Shown in pieces: positions 1 to 12,090 of a stretch of DNA of 64,000 nucleotides. The stretch comes from Watersipora subatra (taxonomy: Eukaryota; Bryozoa; Gymnolaemata; Cheilostomatida; Watersiporidae). The position numbers and the translations under genes were made by a program. The first letter of the stretch is position 1. Every line of letters begins with the position of its first letter. The notes under the pieces were generated by a model. It saw only the letters and a program-made list of their open reading frames with translations, was not told where the DNA came from and made no database searches. The stretch is taken from positions 26,528,377 to 26,592,376 of the forward strand of contig NC_088718.1 in NCBI RefSeq assembly GCF_963576615.1. Reading direction: 5' to 3'.

Positions 1-590
1 GAAGATCGCCAACCTTAGATATTTGTTGGTGGTAAGCACCATGAAGAGGTTTCATTTGCCAGTCAATTTCCTCATCGTCAGGGCGAAGCTCCATTGACAG
101 AGCAGCATATTGAAATTTAGCTAGCAACTTATCTGAAATGGCCATGGAGGCTGAATAGGCTTTGATGCTTTGTTCTTCCTCTTTCACTGTCTGACATACA
201 CTTTTGGGTCCCCTACCCCATCTTTCCTATCGAGATACAATCTAGTAGTATCAGATTTTTGGTGGAGTGCTCCATGCATGGTCAGCAGTTTACGAGTTGT
301 TATATCTGTTTCTTTGATGGCTTCCTCAGTCTACTTTATTATGCCTGCTGGATATCTTATTACTGGCAATGCGTAGGTATTTATTGCCATGACTTGGTTC
401 TTGGCATTGAGCTGGCTCCGTAAGACCAGCCGAAGGCGTTTCTTGTATTCGGTAATGGCTTTGTGACGTACCTCGGCTTCGTGGCTGATGTTGCTTTGCA
501 TAATCCCCAAGCACTTGTACCCTTTTTCTATATCTTTGATAATACTATTTGGAATTTGGAGAAAAGTGCGCTATTGGGAACAGCTAAGAT
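1..590 (-). pseudogene. non-LTR retrotransposon reverse-transcriptase relic (C-terminal part)
   Basis: Read on the minus strand, about 590 to 330 encodes a stretch with GYKCLGIMQ followed by INTYALPVIRYPAGII. Then, after a frameshift near 326, it reads TTRKLLTMHGALHQKSD and a YLDRKDG motif. This order (KYLGI, then NTYALPV.RY.AGI, then LTMH.ALH, then LYL.RK.GG) is what I know from the RT thumb and linker of R2/NeSL-like non-LTR retrotransposons. Frames change at least twice, so it is dead. The fragment runs off the left window edge and lies antisense to gene A, probably in the intron before its exon at 871. The assignment rests on motif recall; the exact clade is uncertain. Confidence 0.6.
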
Positions 591-870
591 CTTGAGGCGA
601 GTACTCAAACTCCCAGGTCTCTGGTAGGAGACTCAAGTTAGAGCAGAAATTTCAACCCATATGGGTTAACCAGGTGAGGAAAAATTTTATATACATATAG
701 ATATATAATGTACATGTAGGCCTAAATAATGTTTAAGGAGCAATGACCTTATTTATATTTTAAATGATGATTATATATACAGCGTATTTATAATTTGTAC
801 ATTTATACCCATTGCGCACTTTGTTAGACATTTTGCTCCCTTGCTTACATCTTGTTGCTTTTTTGTTTAG

Positions 871-3343
871 ACCTCATTGTTGCAAATCAACACTTTTCGT
901 GGCTCTATTACAGCTCCAGATGGAGAACATCTGATTGTCATGGAGCAAAAGAAGATGTTGTTTATGTATAGAGTTGAAAATTTAAGCGAGCCTATTGGTC
1001 AGTATTCCCTTTATGGAGAGGCAGAGAAAGTGGCATTCACGCATGACTCAACCTATATAGTCTTAGGCATCGCAGACAGAAGGCTGTTTTTCCTCATGCT
1101 TTGTGACATACAAAAAGAAGGACACTGTGAAAGGGTCAAGGTCAGAAGATATGTTTGTAAATTTTCATTTATCTTAAATAAATAGCAATATAGGTTTACA
1201 CAACTTATGAGCCAACAAATTCACATTTTGATTCGTCGAATTTAATTGTTGTAAAGCTAGGAAATGCGTATACCATCTTTCTTGAGGTCTGCGTGTTCCC
1301 ATAAAGGGGCCTTTTCATATTTAATGCTAAGAATGAGCTAAGTGTTTACTTGCATATTTAATTTACTTAAATGTTGATAGAAGCTACAGAGGACTGAATT
1401 CACAGATGAAGAGGTGATGAAGGGCCGTCTATTGATTGAAGCTTCATCAAAGATGTTTTCAGGTGATGAGGATTCAGTTGACGGTGAATATGATTTGCTG
1501 ATCAACGTTAACGAGCTGATTCGTAAGTTGAGATAAGATAGACTATACCTGATATACTGTATATAAAGGTTACAGTATCAGTTAGTATACCTTATATACT
1601 GTATATACAGGTTACAGTACCAGTTAGTATACCTTATATACTGTATATAGAGGTTACAGTACCAGTTAGTATACCTTATATACTGTATATATAGGTTACA
1701 GTACCAGTTAGTATACCTTATATACTGTATATAGGATAAAGTTTCAGTTAGTGTACCTTGTATACTGTATATATAGAATAAAGTATCAGTTAGTGTATCT
1801 TATATACTGTACTAGCTGTGCTACCCGGCGTTGCCTATGTATTCAAAATCAGCTTATAAACAATGAGAGGTAATGAGAGTTGTCTGCCAGTTTAGCCTGC
1901 CACTGCTATTAGTCTAGCACCTTGCCAATGCATAATTTAGTAAGCGTACTAATAGGAGCTACCCTCTCTGTGACCTTACACAATCACCCTGCATAGTACT
2001 CAAAGCCATTGCGTATTTGCTTCCATATAGCAACATATATCACCTAGTGATCAAGCCCATGTGGTTGAGTTAGTACGATGTCCGACTGGCAAACTGGAGG
2101 GTTTGAGTTCAAACTTTCTGCGATACGGAGTCTTTATTCCAAAATTTTACCAGCTATAGCCGGAATGACAGACAGATATACTTTGAGAATTATCTAGATA
2201 GGATAAGTTACCAGTTAATGTACCTTATATACTGTATACATAAAATATGGTGTCAGCTAGTATACTTTATATACTGTATACATAGAATAAGATGTCAGTA
2301 TATACTTCATATACTGTATATATGGAATACGGTGCTAATTGGTATGCCTATGTACTGTGTATATGTTGTATAAACAGAAGATTTGACAACTTCTAGCAGG
2401 CTCAGCCTAACACTAGTTACAGTTGAGATGAAAGTAACCATGATACGAGCGCGTAACAACTGACATGACCTCTCACACAAGGTTTTATGAATTGTTTGAA
2501 ATGTTATTTTTGCTATCGTTGGAGGAATAATTAACTGAACTAATTTTCAAGGCATTTACTGTAAGATAAACTCTTTATTGGCAATAAATTGTAGAATATC
2601 GTAGTTCAAGATCATTTATAAATAAGCATAGATACATATTAGAAAAAATAAATCATTTCTGAGTAAGTGTTCGTTTACATATATGATACATCGTTTACAT
2701 GTAGACAGTTCTGTTATGTACGCTCCTAGACAGTTGTGTTATGTACGCTCCTAGACAGTTCTGTTATGTACGCTCCTAGACAGTTCTGTTATGTACGCTC
2801 CTAGACAGTTCTGTTATGTACACTCCTAGACAGTTCTGTTATGCACGCTCCTAGACAGTTCTGTACGCTCCTAGATAGTTCTGTTATGTACACTCGTAGA
2901 CAGTTCTGTTATGTACACTCCTAGACAGTTCCGTTATGTATGCTCATGGACAGTTCTGTTGTGTACGCTCTTAGAAAGTTCTGTGATGTACACTCCTAGA
3001 CGGTTTTGTTATGCACGCTCCTAGACAGTTCTGTTATGTACGCTCCTAGACATTTCTGTTATATACGCTCCTAGACAGTTCTGTTATATCTGCTCCTAGA
3101 CAGTTCTGTTATGTGCGCTCCTAGACAGTTCTGTGATGTACACTCCTAGACGGTTCTCTTATGCACGATCCTAGAGTGTTATGTACGCTCCTAGACAGTT
3201 CTGTTACACTTACAGCAAATAAAATGCAGAGAAGTTTTAACAAAGTAGAGAAGATTATGACAGCCAGAAATCTTCACCGTCGATACCATCCTCTGAGGGC
3301 TTTGAGGGCTGCCCGAAACAAGCGTCAAGTCACTGAAGTCTAA
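871..3343 (+). CDS. gene A: last three exons of a WD-repeat-type protein
   Basis: Exons are 871-1140 (after tttttgtttag, donor gtcaga), 1381-1522 (after tgatag, donor gtaagt) and 3216-3343 (after acttacag, TAA at 3341). Lengths 270, 142 and 128 give matching phases 0, 1 and stop. The first exon encodes a beta-propeller-like blade pair with MLFMYRVEN and YIVLGIADRRLFFLML; the second is acidic (GDEDS); the third is basic, ending NKRQVTEV. The three exons are the paralogue of gene B exons at 49699, 50247 and 61721: 77 of 90 residues are identical in the first and about 39 of 41 in the last. The 5' exons lie outside the window. NACHT/WD-repeat proteins are one possible family, but I cannot name a gene. 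The large internal intron holds satellites and a SINE-like repeat. Confidence 0.8.
1540..1816. repeat. 42-bp satellite, gene A last intron, first block
   Basis: About 6.5 head-to-tail copies of a 42-bp unit containing gttacagtaccagttagtat and then a near-palindrome tatatactgtatata. The array starts 18 bp after the exon donor at 1523. The same unit fills the equivalent intron of gene B (50408-50735 and 58138-60815). Confidence 0.9.
1812..2195 (+). repeat. SINE-like dispersed repeat inserted in the 42-bp satellite
   Basis: It starts ctagctgtgctacccggcgt and ends near gacagacagatatac, splitting the satellite. Its middle has tRNA-promoter-like blocks: an A-box-like tggttgagttagta near 2061 and a B-box-like ggtttgagttcaaac near 2099. 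A head with the same start sits at 51398 and related sequence in reverse lies at 47640-47900. In gene B the satellite is broken at the same junction (ctgtactagctg at 50727), so insertion predates the A/B duplication. The tRNA-derived SINE label is inference from the two boxes. Confidence 0.5.
2196..2366. repeat. 42-bp satellite, gene A last intron, second block
   Basis: Roughly four diverged copies of the same 42-bp unit resume after the SINE-like repeat (ccagttaatgtaccttatat and variants). From 2367 to about 2690 the sequence is single-copy intron that aligns by eye with gene B 60830-61060 (tagcaggctcagcc against tagcaggttcagac). Confidence 0.75.
2700..3205. repeat. 25-bp satellite abutting the last exon of gene A
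   Basis: About 20 copies of a 25-bp unit, ctagacagttctgttatgta plus cgctc, with point changes and a few shortened copies. The last, diverged copy (ctgttacacttacag) provides the 3' splice site of the exon at 3216. The same array with the same end lies before the last exon of gene B (61290-61715). Confidence 0.92.
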
Positions 3344-3600
3344 TCGCTTTAAAGAAGTAACCTTTAGTAACTTTTATATAATTTTATTAGATTACTAATT
3401 ATTTTTCATTAATATTTATTTTTAGAAAACTTTTGTACGAACAATCTTACTAAAAATCCATTTTTAGTTTTGTACATATTTACATTTTACTACAAGATAA
3501 ATGATCTGTTGTCGGCTTTATTCATGACAATTTGCAAAAGAAATAATATGCACAAGAAGCTGATACATATTGATACCAGATGATATGAATAATCCTTTAC
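3344..3600 (+). other. 3' flank of gene A, shared with gene B
   Basis: AT-rich sequence after the stop codon. It aligns with 61880-62061 and, after a gap, with 62706-62755 downstream of gene B (shared blocks include ttagtaacttttatataatt and aatatgcacaagaagctgat). It marks the right-hand extent of the paralogous duplication; similarity stops near 3590. No clear poly(A) signal was chosen. Confidence 0.6.
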
Positions 3601-3712
3601 AATATTTGCAAGTACATGTATGTAAATTTCGAAACTGCAAAAACTTAAAAATGGCAGAGAAGGTTAGACAATTCCTAAGATTCCACCGAATAGTTTTGTA
3701 ATGAAATGTGTT

Positions 3713-6500
3713 GCTTAATACAGGTGTTGCACATCAGTTTTATTTATTTGTAAATACATATATAAAGTTGTGTTACAGAACATGAATCAAACAAAAAAAT
3801 TAATTTAATTTTAATTAGCGATTAATTAATTAATCTTAATAATTAATCTTAATAATTAATCTTAATTAGTTAATTCAGATGCAATCAATTTTTGTATCTT
3901 TCTAACTTCACCATTGTCATCAGTTTGCATTGCCGCTATAAATTGTGTTAGCATTGGCTAGTTAAGGTTATTTAAGATGCATAAAGCACTAAAGTTTTTC
4001 ATTTCTCCTAATTGGTACCCTATGATGTGCTCAGTCTCTAATCTAAAATATATAAGAATTAATAGTTAATGGTCCGTTCTGCAGCTGGTAATCGTCTTTG
4101 TTATTTTGTTACTCATTCTCAAAATAGTTTCTGAACTTGTTAGAAACTATGAATCTGATAGTTTGCCAAGATAGTTTCTGAAGTTTGTTACATCTGGCTA
4201 AAAGGTTAAATATGTTCATCTACATGACTTTGCCGAGCTTCATTTTTCATAAATTTTTTGAGGTTCTTCCATGAATAGACTTTTCTTGCAATAATCAACA
4301 TAATTTGCTGTCACTACTAAAAATTAATGCTATCTGCCATTTGTATCTTTTGTCCGTTCTTGGAAATGTTTTTTGTTGATCAAAATTTATTTTGTGTATT
4401 TTGAATAACTATGAAATTCGTCTTGTCAGCATTCAATGTGAGTTTGCTTTGGTCAAATCAATTTTTATCACAGGCAATTCTCTGTTTATCATAGCTATAT
4501 ATTTATACAAGTTTTTAGCGGTATAAAATAAGTTAGTATCACCAGCAAACAGAATAGTTTTAAATTTATCAGTGCTCTTTACAAGATAATTTGTATATAA
4601 CAAAAATAATGTTGGTCCAAGGATGAATCCTTGTGACACTATACATTTAATCACTAGATGTTGGGATATTTTCTGTACTATTATAACACTTTGAAGATAA
4701 TTTAATAGATAATTTTCAATTAATTCTAAACTCGAATAATAAACATTTATTTGCTCAAGCTTATTAATCAAAAATAGAGTGATCTATTGTATCAAAAGCC
4801 TTTGAGAAGTCAATGAATATACCAGATAGAATAATCAGATAGAATATTGTTTAAAGCTGCAAATGCATTACTTTTAAATTCCATTAATGCTTCACGAGTT
4901 CCTTTCTGAAATCCAAAATGAGTTTCTGCAATAATGTTTTCTTTAATAGTGTAATTATGGACTTCTTGGTTAATAAAATACTCAAAAAAATTTGAAAAGC
5001 CGGCAGAATAGAAATAGGTCTATAGTTATTAGATGACAGCTTATTGCCTTTGTTTTTAAATATCAGTAAAACTTTAGCACATTTCATTTTTGTGTGAAAA
5101 ACATTGCTTTATGCTCATGTTGAAGATGTAGGCCAAAACTTTTGATAACTCGAGTGAACATGCTTTCACTAATTTTGCAGGAATTCCATCTACGCCTTTT
5201 GCTTTGTGTACATTTAGATTTGCAATAACTCTCTGAACAGTACACTCATGAACTTTTATGAAATTAAAATCTGGGAATGTATTTTTACACTAGGAGACGT
5301 CATATATCGATTTAAATCAATTAAGAACCTATCAGTGTCATTATATGGAGCACGATATAAAGATGCAATTAAGAGCAGCCTCCATCACCCCCAGCCATCC
5401 TCAGTGAGCTAGATTCTGCTCTGGATAGTGATACAGTTGATGAATCCAAAACAGCCATGCTACTGCGCACATAGACGCCTGTGCCTCTGCAACGAGATGG
5501 ACGGCTGTCATCTATAACCATGTAATTAGAAATCGGAAGGAATGTGTGGTGGTTACAACACAAATTTGAATGACGCAAGCATCTCTAAAAGACAATCAAA
5601 ATTCTTTTTTAGACTACGAATATTTACATGCAAAATACTAACTATAATAGTGTTCAAAGAATATAATCTAATTAGGTCATAACTTTGACAGTCTATATTA
5701 CTTTCCAAATCTATGAAGATAGAATCAAGTTTGTCCAAAACTTGAACACAGTGTGATATTTATTACACCCTAATCAATACTCTAATCTTTAATGTCTTTT
5801 TTCAGATTTGATTAGAAGCGCTGTTGAATTCTGACCTTTTTGAAGATACATGTTTTGGTTCTTACTCTAAACATACTAACAACCATGATTCTTTTTAAAA
5901 GTTTTGGCTAAGCTAAACAGTTTACGAGTAGAAAAAGGAAGAAGGTCATTTACAAATATGTTACTATCAGTTTTGATGAATCCAATGTCTTTAGTTTTCA
6001 TGGGTGAAGAACTAGAATTTTTAGAAGCATGTACAAAACTACTTCGCACATGAGTTTGAAGAAAGCGCACTACTACAGACTTTAGATGTTTCTATATGCT
6101 ATGTAGATGTAATGGGGAGTAATTGTAATGTCCCACCATATTGCCATACCACCATATTTTTATCACCATATCGTTGAGAGATTCATTAGAGTGATGTGGT
6201 ATACCTTGCATGTCTACAAACTTATTTACTTATTATTACTTTATTTATTTTATACAAATAACAATATCCTGTTTATCTACTTTATCTTTGATAGCAAGCG
6301 GATTCCTTAATTGAGGTAAATTCAGATTTAAGTTCATCAACAGATCTGGAATTGTAAGCTATTCCCTCTTCTGTGCTGGTAAACTTTTCCTCAAACTGAG
6401 TAATATGATTGGTTAGATCTTTAGTCTGAGAAGAAACACCCTTCATTATAGTCGCTGTACTTTCACTTTCAGAGTTACTTCTGGTGTCCTTGCTCGTTCC
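3713..6500 (-). mobile_element. degraded jockey/CR1-type non-LTR retrotransposon
   Basis: Minus-strand coding pieces occur in element order. At 6070-5876 is a possible ORF1 tail (VNDLLPFSTRKLFSLAK). At 5738-5369 is an endonuclease N-terminus (ILHVNIRSLKKNFDCLLEML, then GTGVYVRSSM). At 5087-4884 is RT with NNYRPISILPAFQ. At 4771-4433 RT continues with QGFILGPTLFLLYTNYL and FAGDTNLFY. The expected catalytic FADD/YADD reads FAGD and there are many stops and frameshifts, so it is inactive. The 3' untranslated part (4310 to 3713) is repeated at 7768-8307, which fixes the 3' end near 3713. An AT-rich taattaat run at 3800-3880 interrupts it. The 6310-6500 stretch is assigned only by continuity. Confidence 0.7.
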
Positions 6501-7190
6501 TCTCGTGTTTAAGCATATATTTGGGATTTTGCCCGTTGGGGTGGCTCATGTAGATATACCTCACCCTTTATGTTGACAAGACTTGATCAATTGCTGTGTC
6601 TCTAGAAGACTGTCATGAGTAAGAGACTTCAAGCTTATGATAACAGCTATTTATGAACTCTTTATATGATTTAGAAGAGAGCTCAAAAAACCACACTGTT
6701 CCTTATGAAAACTCAGCTGCAACTGAGGTGTGATGGTGTCAGTCAGCAATCTGTGTAATGGTAACGTCTATGACCAAGGTCTTCCTGAGCAAATCAACAT
6801 GTTTCAAACTGGTAATGTTGCTCCCTCCGCCAGGCAAAAATACTCTTACAAAACAAGCAACTGCAATACTTAACTTAGTATATTGCGTTAGAACTACAAT
6901 AGGTAATTATGGATTCTACAAGAGTTAGTCTGTCCCGAATAAATACTTGACTCTCAACTTGGTAGTTGTCTTCCCTGTCTAAAAGTCAGCCCAATTATTT
7001 TATGCGAATAACCTCTCCTATGTCAATATTGTGACTGCATAGCTGCTTTCGGTGTAATTTATAAATATCTATTCAACAACAGATTGCCCTATGTCAAGCT
7101 GCAACAAAATTTTATCCTGATTCTATTCCTCTTGAACTCAGCATCACTTCCAAACAAAAATGAACAAACTCTAATCCCGCTCAATGTGTA
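6500..7190. other. no feature recognised
   Basis: AT-rich unique-looking sequence with no coding pattern, tandem repeat or terminal repeat that I could support. Some of it may be 5' sequence of the retrotransposon to its left. Confidence 0.4.
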
Positions 7191-7194
7191 TCTT

Positions 7195-7410
7195 GGAAAA
7201 TACTGGCTATCGATGCTATCCTTAAAACTTGTAGACAACTAAGGCTATCAATGCTATCCTTGAAACTTGTAAACAACTAAGGCTATCGATGCTATCCTTG
7301 AAACTTGTAGACAACTAAGGCTATCAATGCTGTCCTTGAAACTTGTAAACAACTAAAGCTATCGTTGCTATCCTTGAAACTTGTAGACAACTAAGGCTAC
7401 TGATGCTATT
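7195..7410. repeat. 38-bp tandem repeat
   Basis: About five copies of a 38-bp unit, ggctatcgatgctatccttg followed by aaacttgtagacaactaa, with variation at one or two positions (cgatgct/caatgct, gtagac/gtaaac). A shorter 16-bp motif (aatggtctgttgacta) is repeated imperfectly at about 7568-7665. Confidence 0.85.
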
Positions 7411-7767
7411 CTTGAAATTTAAAGAGAACGAAATGACTATCGATCTAGTCCATTTTGACTAACTAGTCAACGTGGGTGGTGAAACTTCACCCATTAGGTA
7501 GGTTTCTCCGGTCTGTTTTCTAGTTGGTTTCTGTTAGAGGCTCCTTTTATAGATTTAATTTAATTTAAATGGTCTGTTGACTAAAATGGCCTGCCTTTTT
7601 TAAAGAATAAATGGTCTGTTGACTAAAATGGTCTGTTGACTAGAATGGTCTGTTGACTAAAATGGCCTGTCTTTGTAAAGAATACTTTTCAGTACGTATT
7701 CCGTAACTCCCTTGCTGCGGGTGTGTCTGGCACCTCACTTTTGTGGAAATCCATGATTAATGAAACA

Positions 7768-8307
7768 CTTGACGCTTAATACAGGAGTTGCGCGTCCGTT
7801 TTATTTATTTGTAAATACATATATGAATCTGTATTACAGAAAATGAGTCAAACAAGAAAATAGAGGACTAATTTAATTTTTGTATCTTTCTAACTTCACC
7901 GTTGTCATCAGTTTGCATTGCTGCTATAAATTGTGTTAGCATTGGCTAGTTAAGGTTTTCTAAGATGCATAAAGCACTGAAGCTTTATATTTCTCCTAAT
8001 TCTACCTAATGATGAGTTCACAGTTCCTAATCTGAAATAAGAATTGAATGATTTGTTAATGGTCTGTTCTGCAGCTGGTCATCCTCTTTGTTGCGTTGTT
8101 TATTCATAGATAGTTCTTGAACTTGGTTAGAACATATCTATGAATCTGATAGCTTGCTAAGATAGTTTATGAAATTTGTTACATCTGGCTAAATGGTTAA
8201 ATATGTTGTTATCTTCATGACTTTGCCGAGCTTCATTTTTCATAAATTTGTTGAGGTTCTTCTGTGAATAGACTTTTCTTGCAATAATCAACATAATTTG
8301 CTGTCAC
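7768..8307 (-). mobile_element. 5'-truncated second copy of the non-LTR retrotransposon 3' end
   Basis: It aligns with 3713-4315 along its whole length (shared blocks include ttttatttatttgtaaatac, tctaacttcaccattgtcat with one change, and ttgcaataatcaacataatt). It has no RT part, as expected for 5'-truncated target-primed insertion. The taattaat run seen in the other copy is absent. From 8310 to 8767 nothing else is recognised. Confidence 0.75.
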
Positions 8308-9336
8308 AACGAGTCTATTAAATGTGATCATGTTTTTTACTCAGTGGTCCCAGCTGATTTTTAAACTTATGTTGAATGTTGTAACAGTATAGGCCTAATT
8401 TTATTATTTTCTCATAATTATCCCTCTACTATTAATTTATTTTAGAATGACTATTGTCATTGCTGGTCATACAGACTGTTTTAACAGTGCTGTTCTACAT
8501 GATTTATTGCAGAGAAATTTAGATAAATCTCTCAAATAGTCTGCAGAATCTAAAAATTTACTGTTTTTATGTTTTAATGATTCTTATATGGCATAACTTG
8601 GAAATTATTTCTGTTTACAATGGAATTATTGTCAATATAGTGATAAATAACATAATCTAACCATTTATTTTCACAAAGCTTTTCTTAGCTAGGTATTGCA
8701 ACCACTTATAGAGTTTTAATACCTCTGCATATATGTCGCTTTAGAACTTTCCTTTGGCCTGTGGAACTGTTAGGTGCTAGGCCAATAGGCTAGAAGTGCT
8801 CAAAAATCCATTTTTTGTAGCAAGGTCTTGGACTTACATGAAAATTTGTGTCTAGTACCTTTAAGACCTGAACTGTTGAAAAATGCAGAGATACTGCGGC
8901 TAAAATCTTCACATGTACCACTAAATGGCTCCCGAACATGACCCTCAAGTGCATTTTTATCCATTTTCGCCAGAATTTCTACTTTTTGAGTCTCATAAAT
9001 CAATTTTAAAAACTATTTTCTTTGTTCTAATTAGTGCATATAATTGTCTGATAATAGTATAAAACAATTTTTAGCCAATTCTGGCCAGAACTGGCAAGTA
9101 CAGCATAAAAAACCTTTCGCTTTTGGCCCAAAACGGCTATCAGCCGCTGAAGGAAAACTAAGCTATATGAGGTAAAAATCTGATTAGATTACAGCAACCA
9201 GTGAGCATGGAAATCATTTAGGCATTCAGATATCCATTTGAAAGTGTCATATTTTGTTCAAAAGCTTAGTGTGACAATTTGACAATAAATCATAGGGGGA
9301 TAACTCTGGTAATGTACTCCATTACACACAACCCCC

Positions 9337-9352
9337 CCCCCCCCCGTTGCTT
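9337..9352. repeat. poly-C run
   Basis: A run of about 14 C after acacacaa, in the 3' part of the TIR-bounded element. Its exact length is likely to be unreliable in any assembly. Confidence 0.7.
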
Positions 9353-9402
9353 GTTGATTATGCAGATACATATTATTAATTATGGTACATACAAAACTAC
9401 AT

Positions 9403-12090
9403 TTACACAATTAACACAGCGTACAACAGCATCACTACATCTTTGGGTTTGAGATGTAAGTCAGTGTTGTCAGCATCATGCAGTTGATGGTGCGATTTAG
9501 CTGCGACAAAAGTAAACTCCTTCAGCAGGAATACCTGAAGGCTCTCCAAGCTTTCAGAATGAGACTGTAACCGAACATGGTCCTTCATTAAAGGGAGACC
9601 TGAGCGTTTTCCTAATATGCATGGTGATAGACAAGGCTTTTCTGGGGCTTTCAATAAGCGAGCTGTCTTTGACACAGGTGTTGATGTTGTACGTTGTACG
9701 GGAACAGATACATAGCTGTTTTGGAATATGATACCATTTACTTTATGAGTTGCTCCCTCTTCAGTTTGTTTTTCTTCATTGATGTCTATGTTGTCATACA
9801 CTAAGATGGTCGGTCTATGTAAAACATGTTCTTGAGGAACCATGGAGTCCTTGTCTACTTCTCTCTGGGCAATGCTGGTCTCAGCTCTCTAAATAGTCCC
9901 GTTGCTCACACAGTGTCCGTAGTTATTCAGCAAGGACACACGATCTGCGGAACCAGTAATGTTTCTAACTGCTATTCCCAATACCATAGATTTTGGACAA
10001 GGATTCCTTCCCTTCATTCGCAGCATGTCATAATGTCCTGACATACTGAAAAGCTTTGTTGCATAGTCAGACCTGATAGAACTATATTCAGAGAAATCGT
10101 CTATATCTGTAACAAGGCCTGAGATAACAGCTAAGAAGTTAAAAAGCTCTGCCGGACCTGCAGCGCAAAACTGGTCCAAAGTTGTGTTTGAAGCACTGGG
10201 TGGGAATGGTGTTTTATACTTATGATTGTCTATTGAGTTCTTTAGTGACACACTTGCATGACTTAGCTTAGAACCATCAGTGTTGATATATATTTCTACC
10301 AAACTGCAATCGCTGTCGTCGTCTAATTTTGAATTGGACATGATGTCTGCAAGTTTCACACCTGGAGCGTAGACTAACTCTGAGGCTTTGCAGGATTTAG
10401 GTTGCTCGAAGATTAACTCAGGGAACTGCTTTTTGAGTAGCGTCTTCAGTTTTGACGTTCTGTATGAAAAAAATGTAATTTTTTTAATGGCATACATCAA
10501 CACACAAATTTCATTAGAAGTCACAGTAGTTCATGAACATTAACCAGCCACACATGTGTTAGTTGATTTTGATGCTCTTTTTCATCAGTGAAGCTTTTGT
10601 AGAGTGCAAGCAGCTCTGTCATGGCGAAGCACTCCTTTGAGATGATAACTTTTTGGAGAAGTTCCGCACAAAACTGCGGATGTAGCTCATTGGTAGTATC
10701 ATCAGTAAGGTCAGATCAAGATCTAATAACAAGACACAAAAATCATAACATCATTTGACATGATTACCAGGAGCTAACAACAGTAGTGATAGTATATTCC
10801 ATAATATAAGGGGTGCAACATACAAAACACAGTATCAATGGAAAAGTAGCTTAAGAAAGAATATGCAGTGTACTGTTTGTACTAGTTCACTATCCTACAC
10901 TGTTACATAGTATGAAAGCCATAACCATTTTCATGAGTAGCCACACAAGTGTTAGGTGTTGATTGCTATTGTTATATGTTTACACACAAAACAATATGCC
11001 ATGAGATTAAAGCTGCCACAATTTTGCAAGGTTACCTGGTTGTAGTGACTATACCTGTAAAAAGATAATAAATTAGCAGGCTATATAGATAACTAAAATA
11101 GATAAACCAATTTAGTGAATTATGTGAAAGCTGTGTCTTCCAAAGAATTAATGATGACAATTTGAAACAACACTGTTGCCTGTTGCAGTAACCACAGTGA
11201 TGTAACTTTTATATTGTATACAGTATGTAACAGGTGAGTTGACAACGAAATGACCAAACTGTCAGCATCAGCTATGTTTGTGGGGGAACCTCTCCTTATA
11301 AACAGCTTGCAACAACGCTCAAGATACATAATTTCTATTGACACTGCCTCACCAACACCAAAATGTACAGATATATTGTCGTCAGTAACCTCCCCGCAAC
11401 TTGCTTCAGCTTGTCTAGAATGTCGTTTCAACAGAGTATATAAAATAAATTCGGCTGACTGAAACCTCATCTCAAATTAGTTCTATTTTGCATGTAAATA
11501 TAAATAGTGGCCCATAGAGAAGAAGCTACATAGTGCAAGCTAATTAATCTTTGATACCTGCTTCTTTTGTTTCTGCTTTTATTAGTTTGTCTCTTCGAGT
11601 ACCGTGTCTCTTCTTATAGAAGAAGCTATCCTTCTTGCATATGACACATATTGCAGGCAGCACACGTCTGGTCAAGCAACTAGTCTTGACATCTGAATGT
11701 GAGCGTAGTTTTTTCCTCACTGGAGGATCAGTGTCAGAAGAAGATGTTAAGTATATCTGACCTTCTAATGTCTTTAAAAAACATAACAGGGTTATAGTCT
11801 CATCAATATGCTAATGTGATCTTCATTGTCCTTCTGATCATGCTAACCAAAGTTCCTTTGTTTGTTTGGGTTCTAATTACAGTTTTCTCTGGTTAAGGGA
11901 GTAAGGTAAAAAAACAAGCAATCCAAGCACCATTAACATGTGTATAAACCAGTGAATTTGATGGACAATTCTTTGTTGGGAACAAACACCCCTCACATGT
12001 ACGGCAGCTTTTGCTCTTTTCTGTGCATTGGCTAATTTTTTTTATCAGTAAATCTAGAGTAACAGGCCTTTTAAATGTAAGCACACTCAA
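9403..12090 (-). pseudogene. multi-exon element-borne gene with one in-frame stop
   Basis: Minus-strand coding exons, from 5' to 3', lie at about 12080-11950 (Cys-rich: CRTCEGCLFPTKNC), 11758-11557 (ICVICKKDSFFYKKRHGTRR, donor gtatca), 11470-11120, 10730-10530 (ELHPQFCAELLQKV) and 10459-9403 (acceptor ttttcatacag). The last exon encodes 10459 to 9892, then one TAG at 9891-9889, then continues in the same frame with RAETSIAQREVDKDS into VLVYDNIDINEE-type sequence up to 9403. From memory, similar proteins (a VR.ITGSA..V.LLN..GHC.S block followed by a YDN.D..EE block) are repetitive, unnamed proteins in cnidarians and molluscs. Those continue further at the C-terminus, so this copy is probably truncated as well as stopped. 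It lies between inverted repeats, so it is probably transposon-encoded; function unknown. Exon edges other than 10459 and 11557 are approximate. Confidence 0.55.

Noticed and set aside
10681-10710. tRNA-like A-box (gatgtagctcattggtag) on the plus strand
   Set aside because: There is no B-box or cloverleaf downstream, and the sequence is explained as antisense of a coding exon (ELHPQF) of the minus-strand gene.
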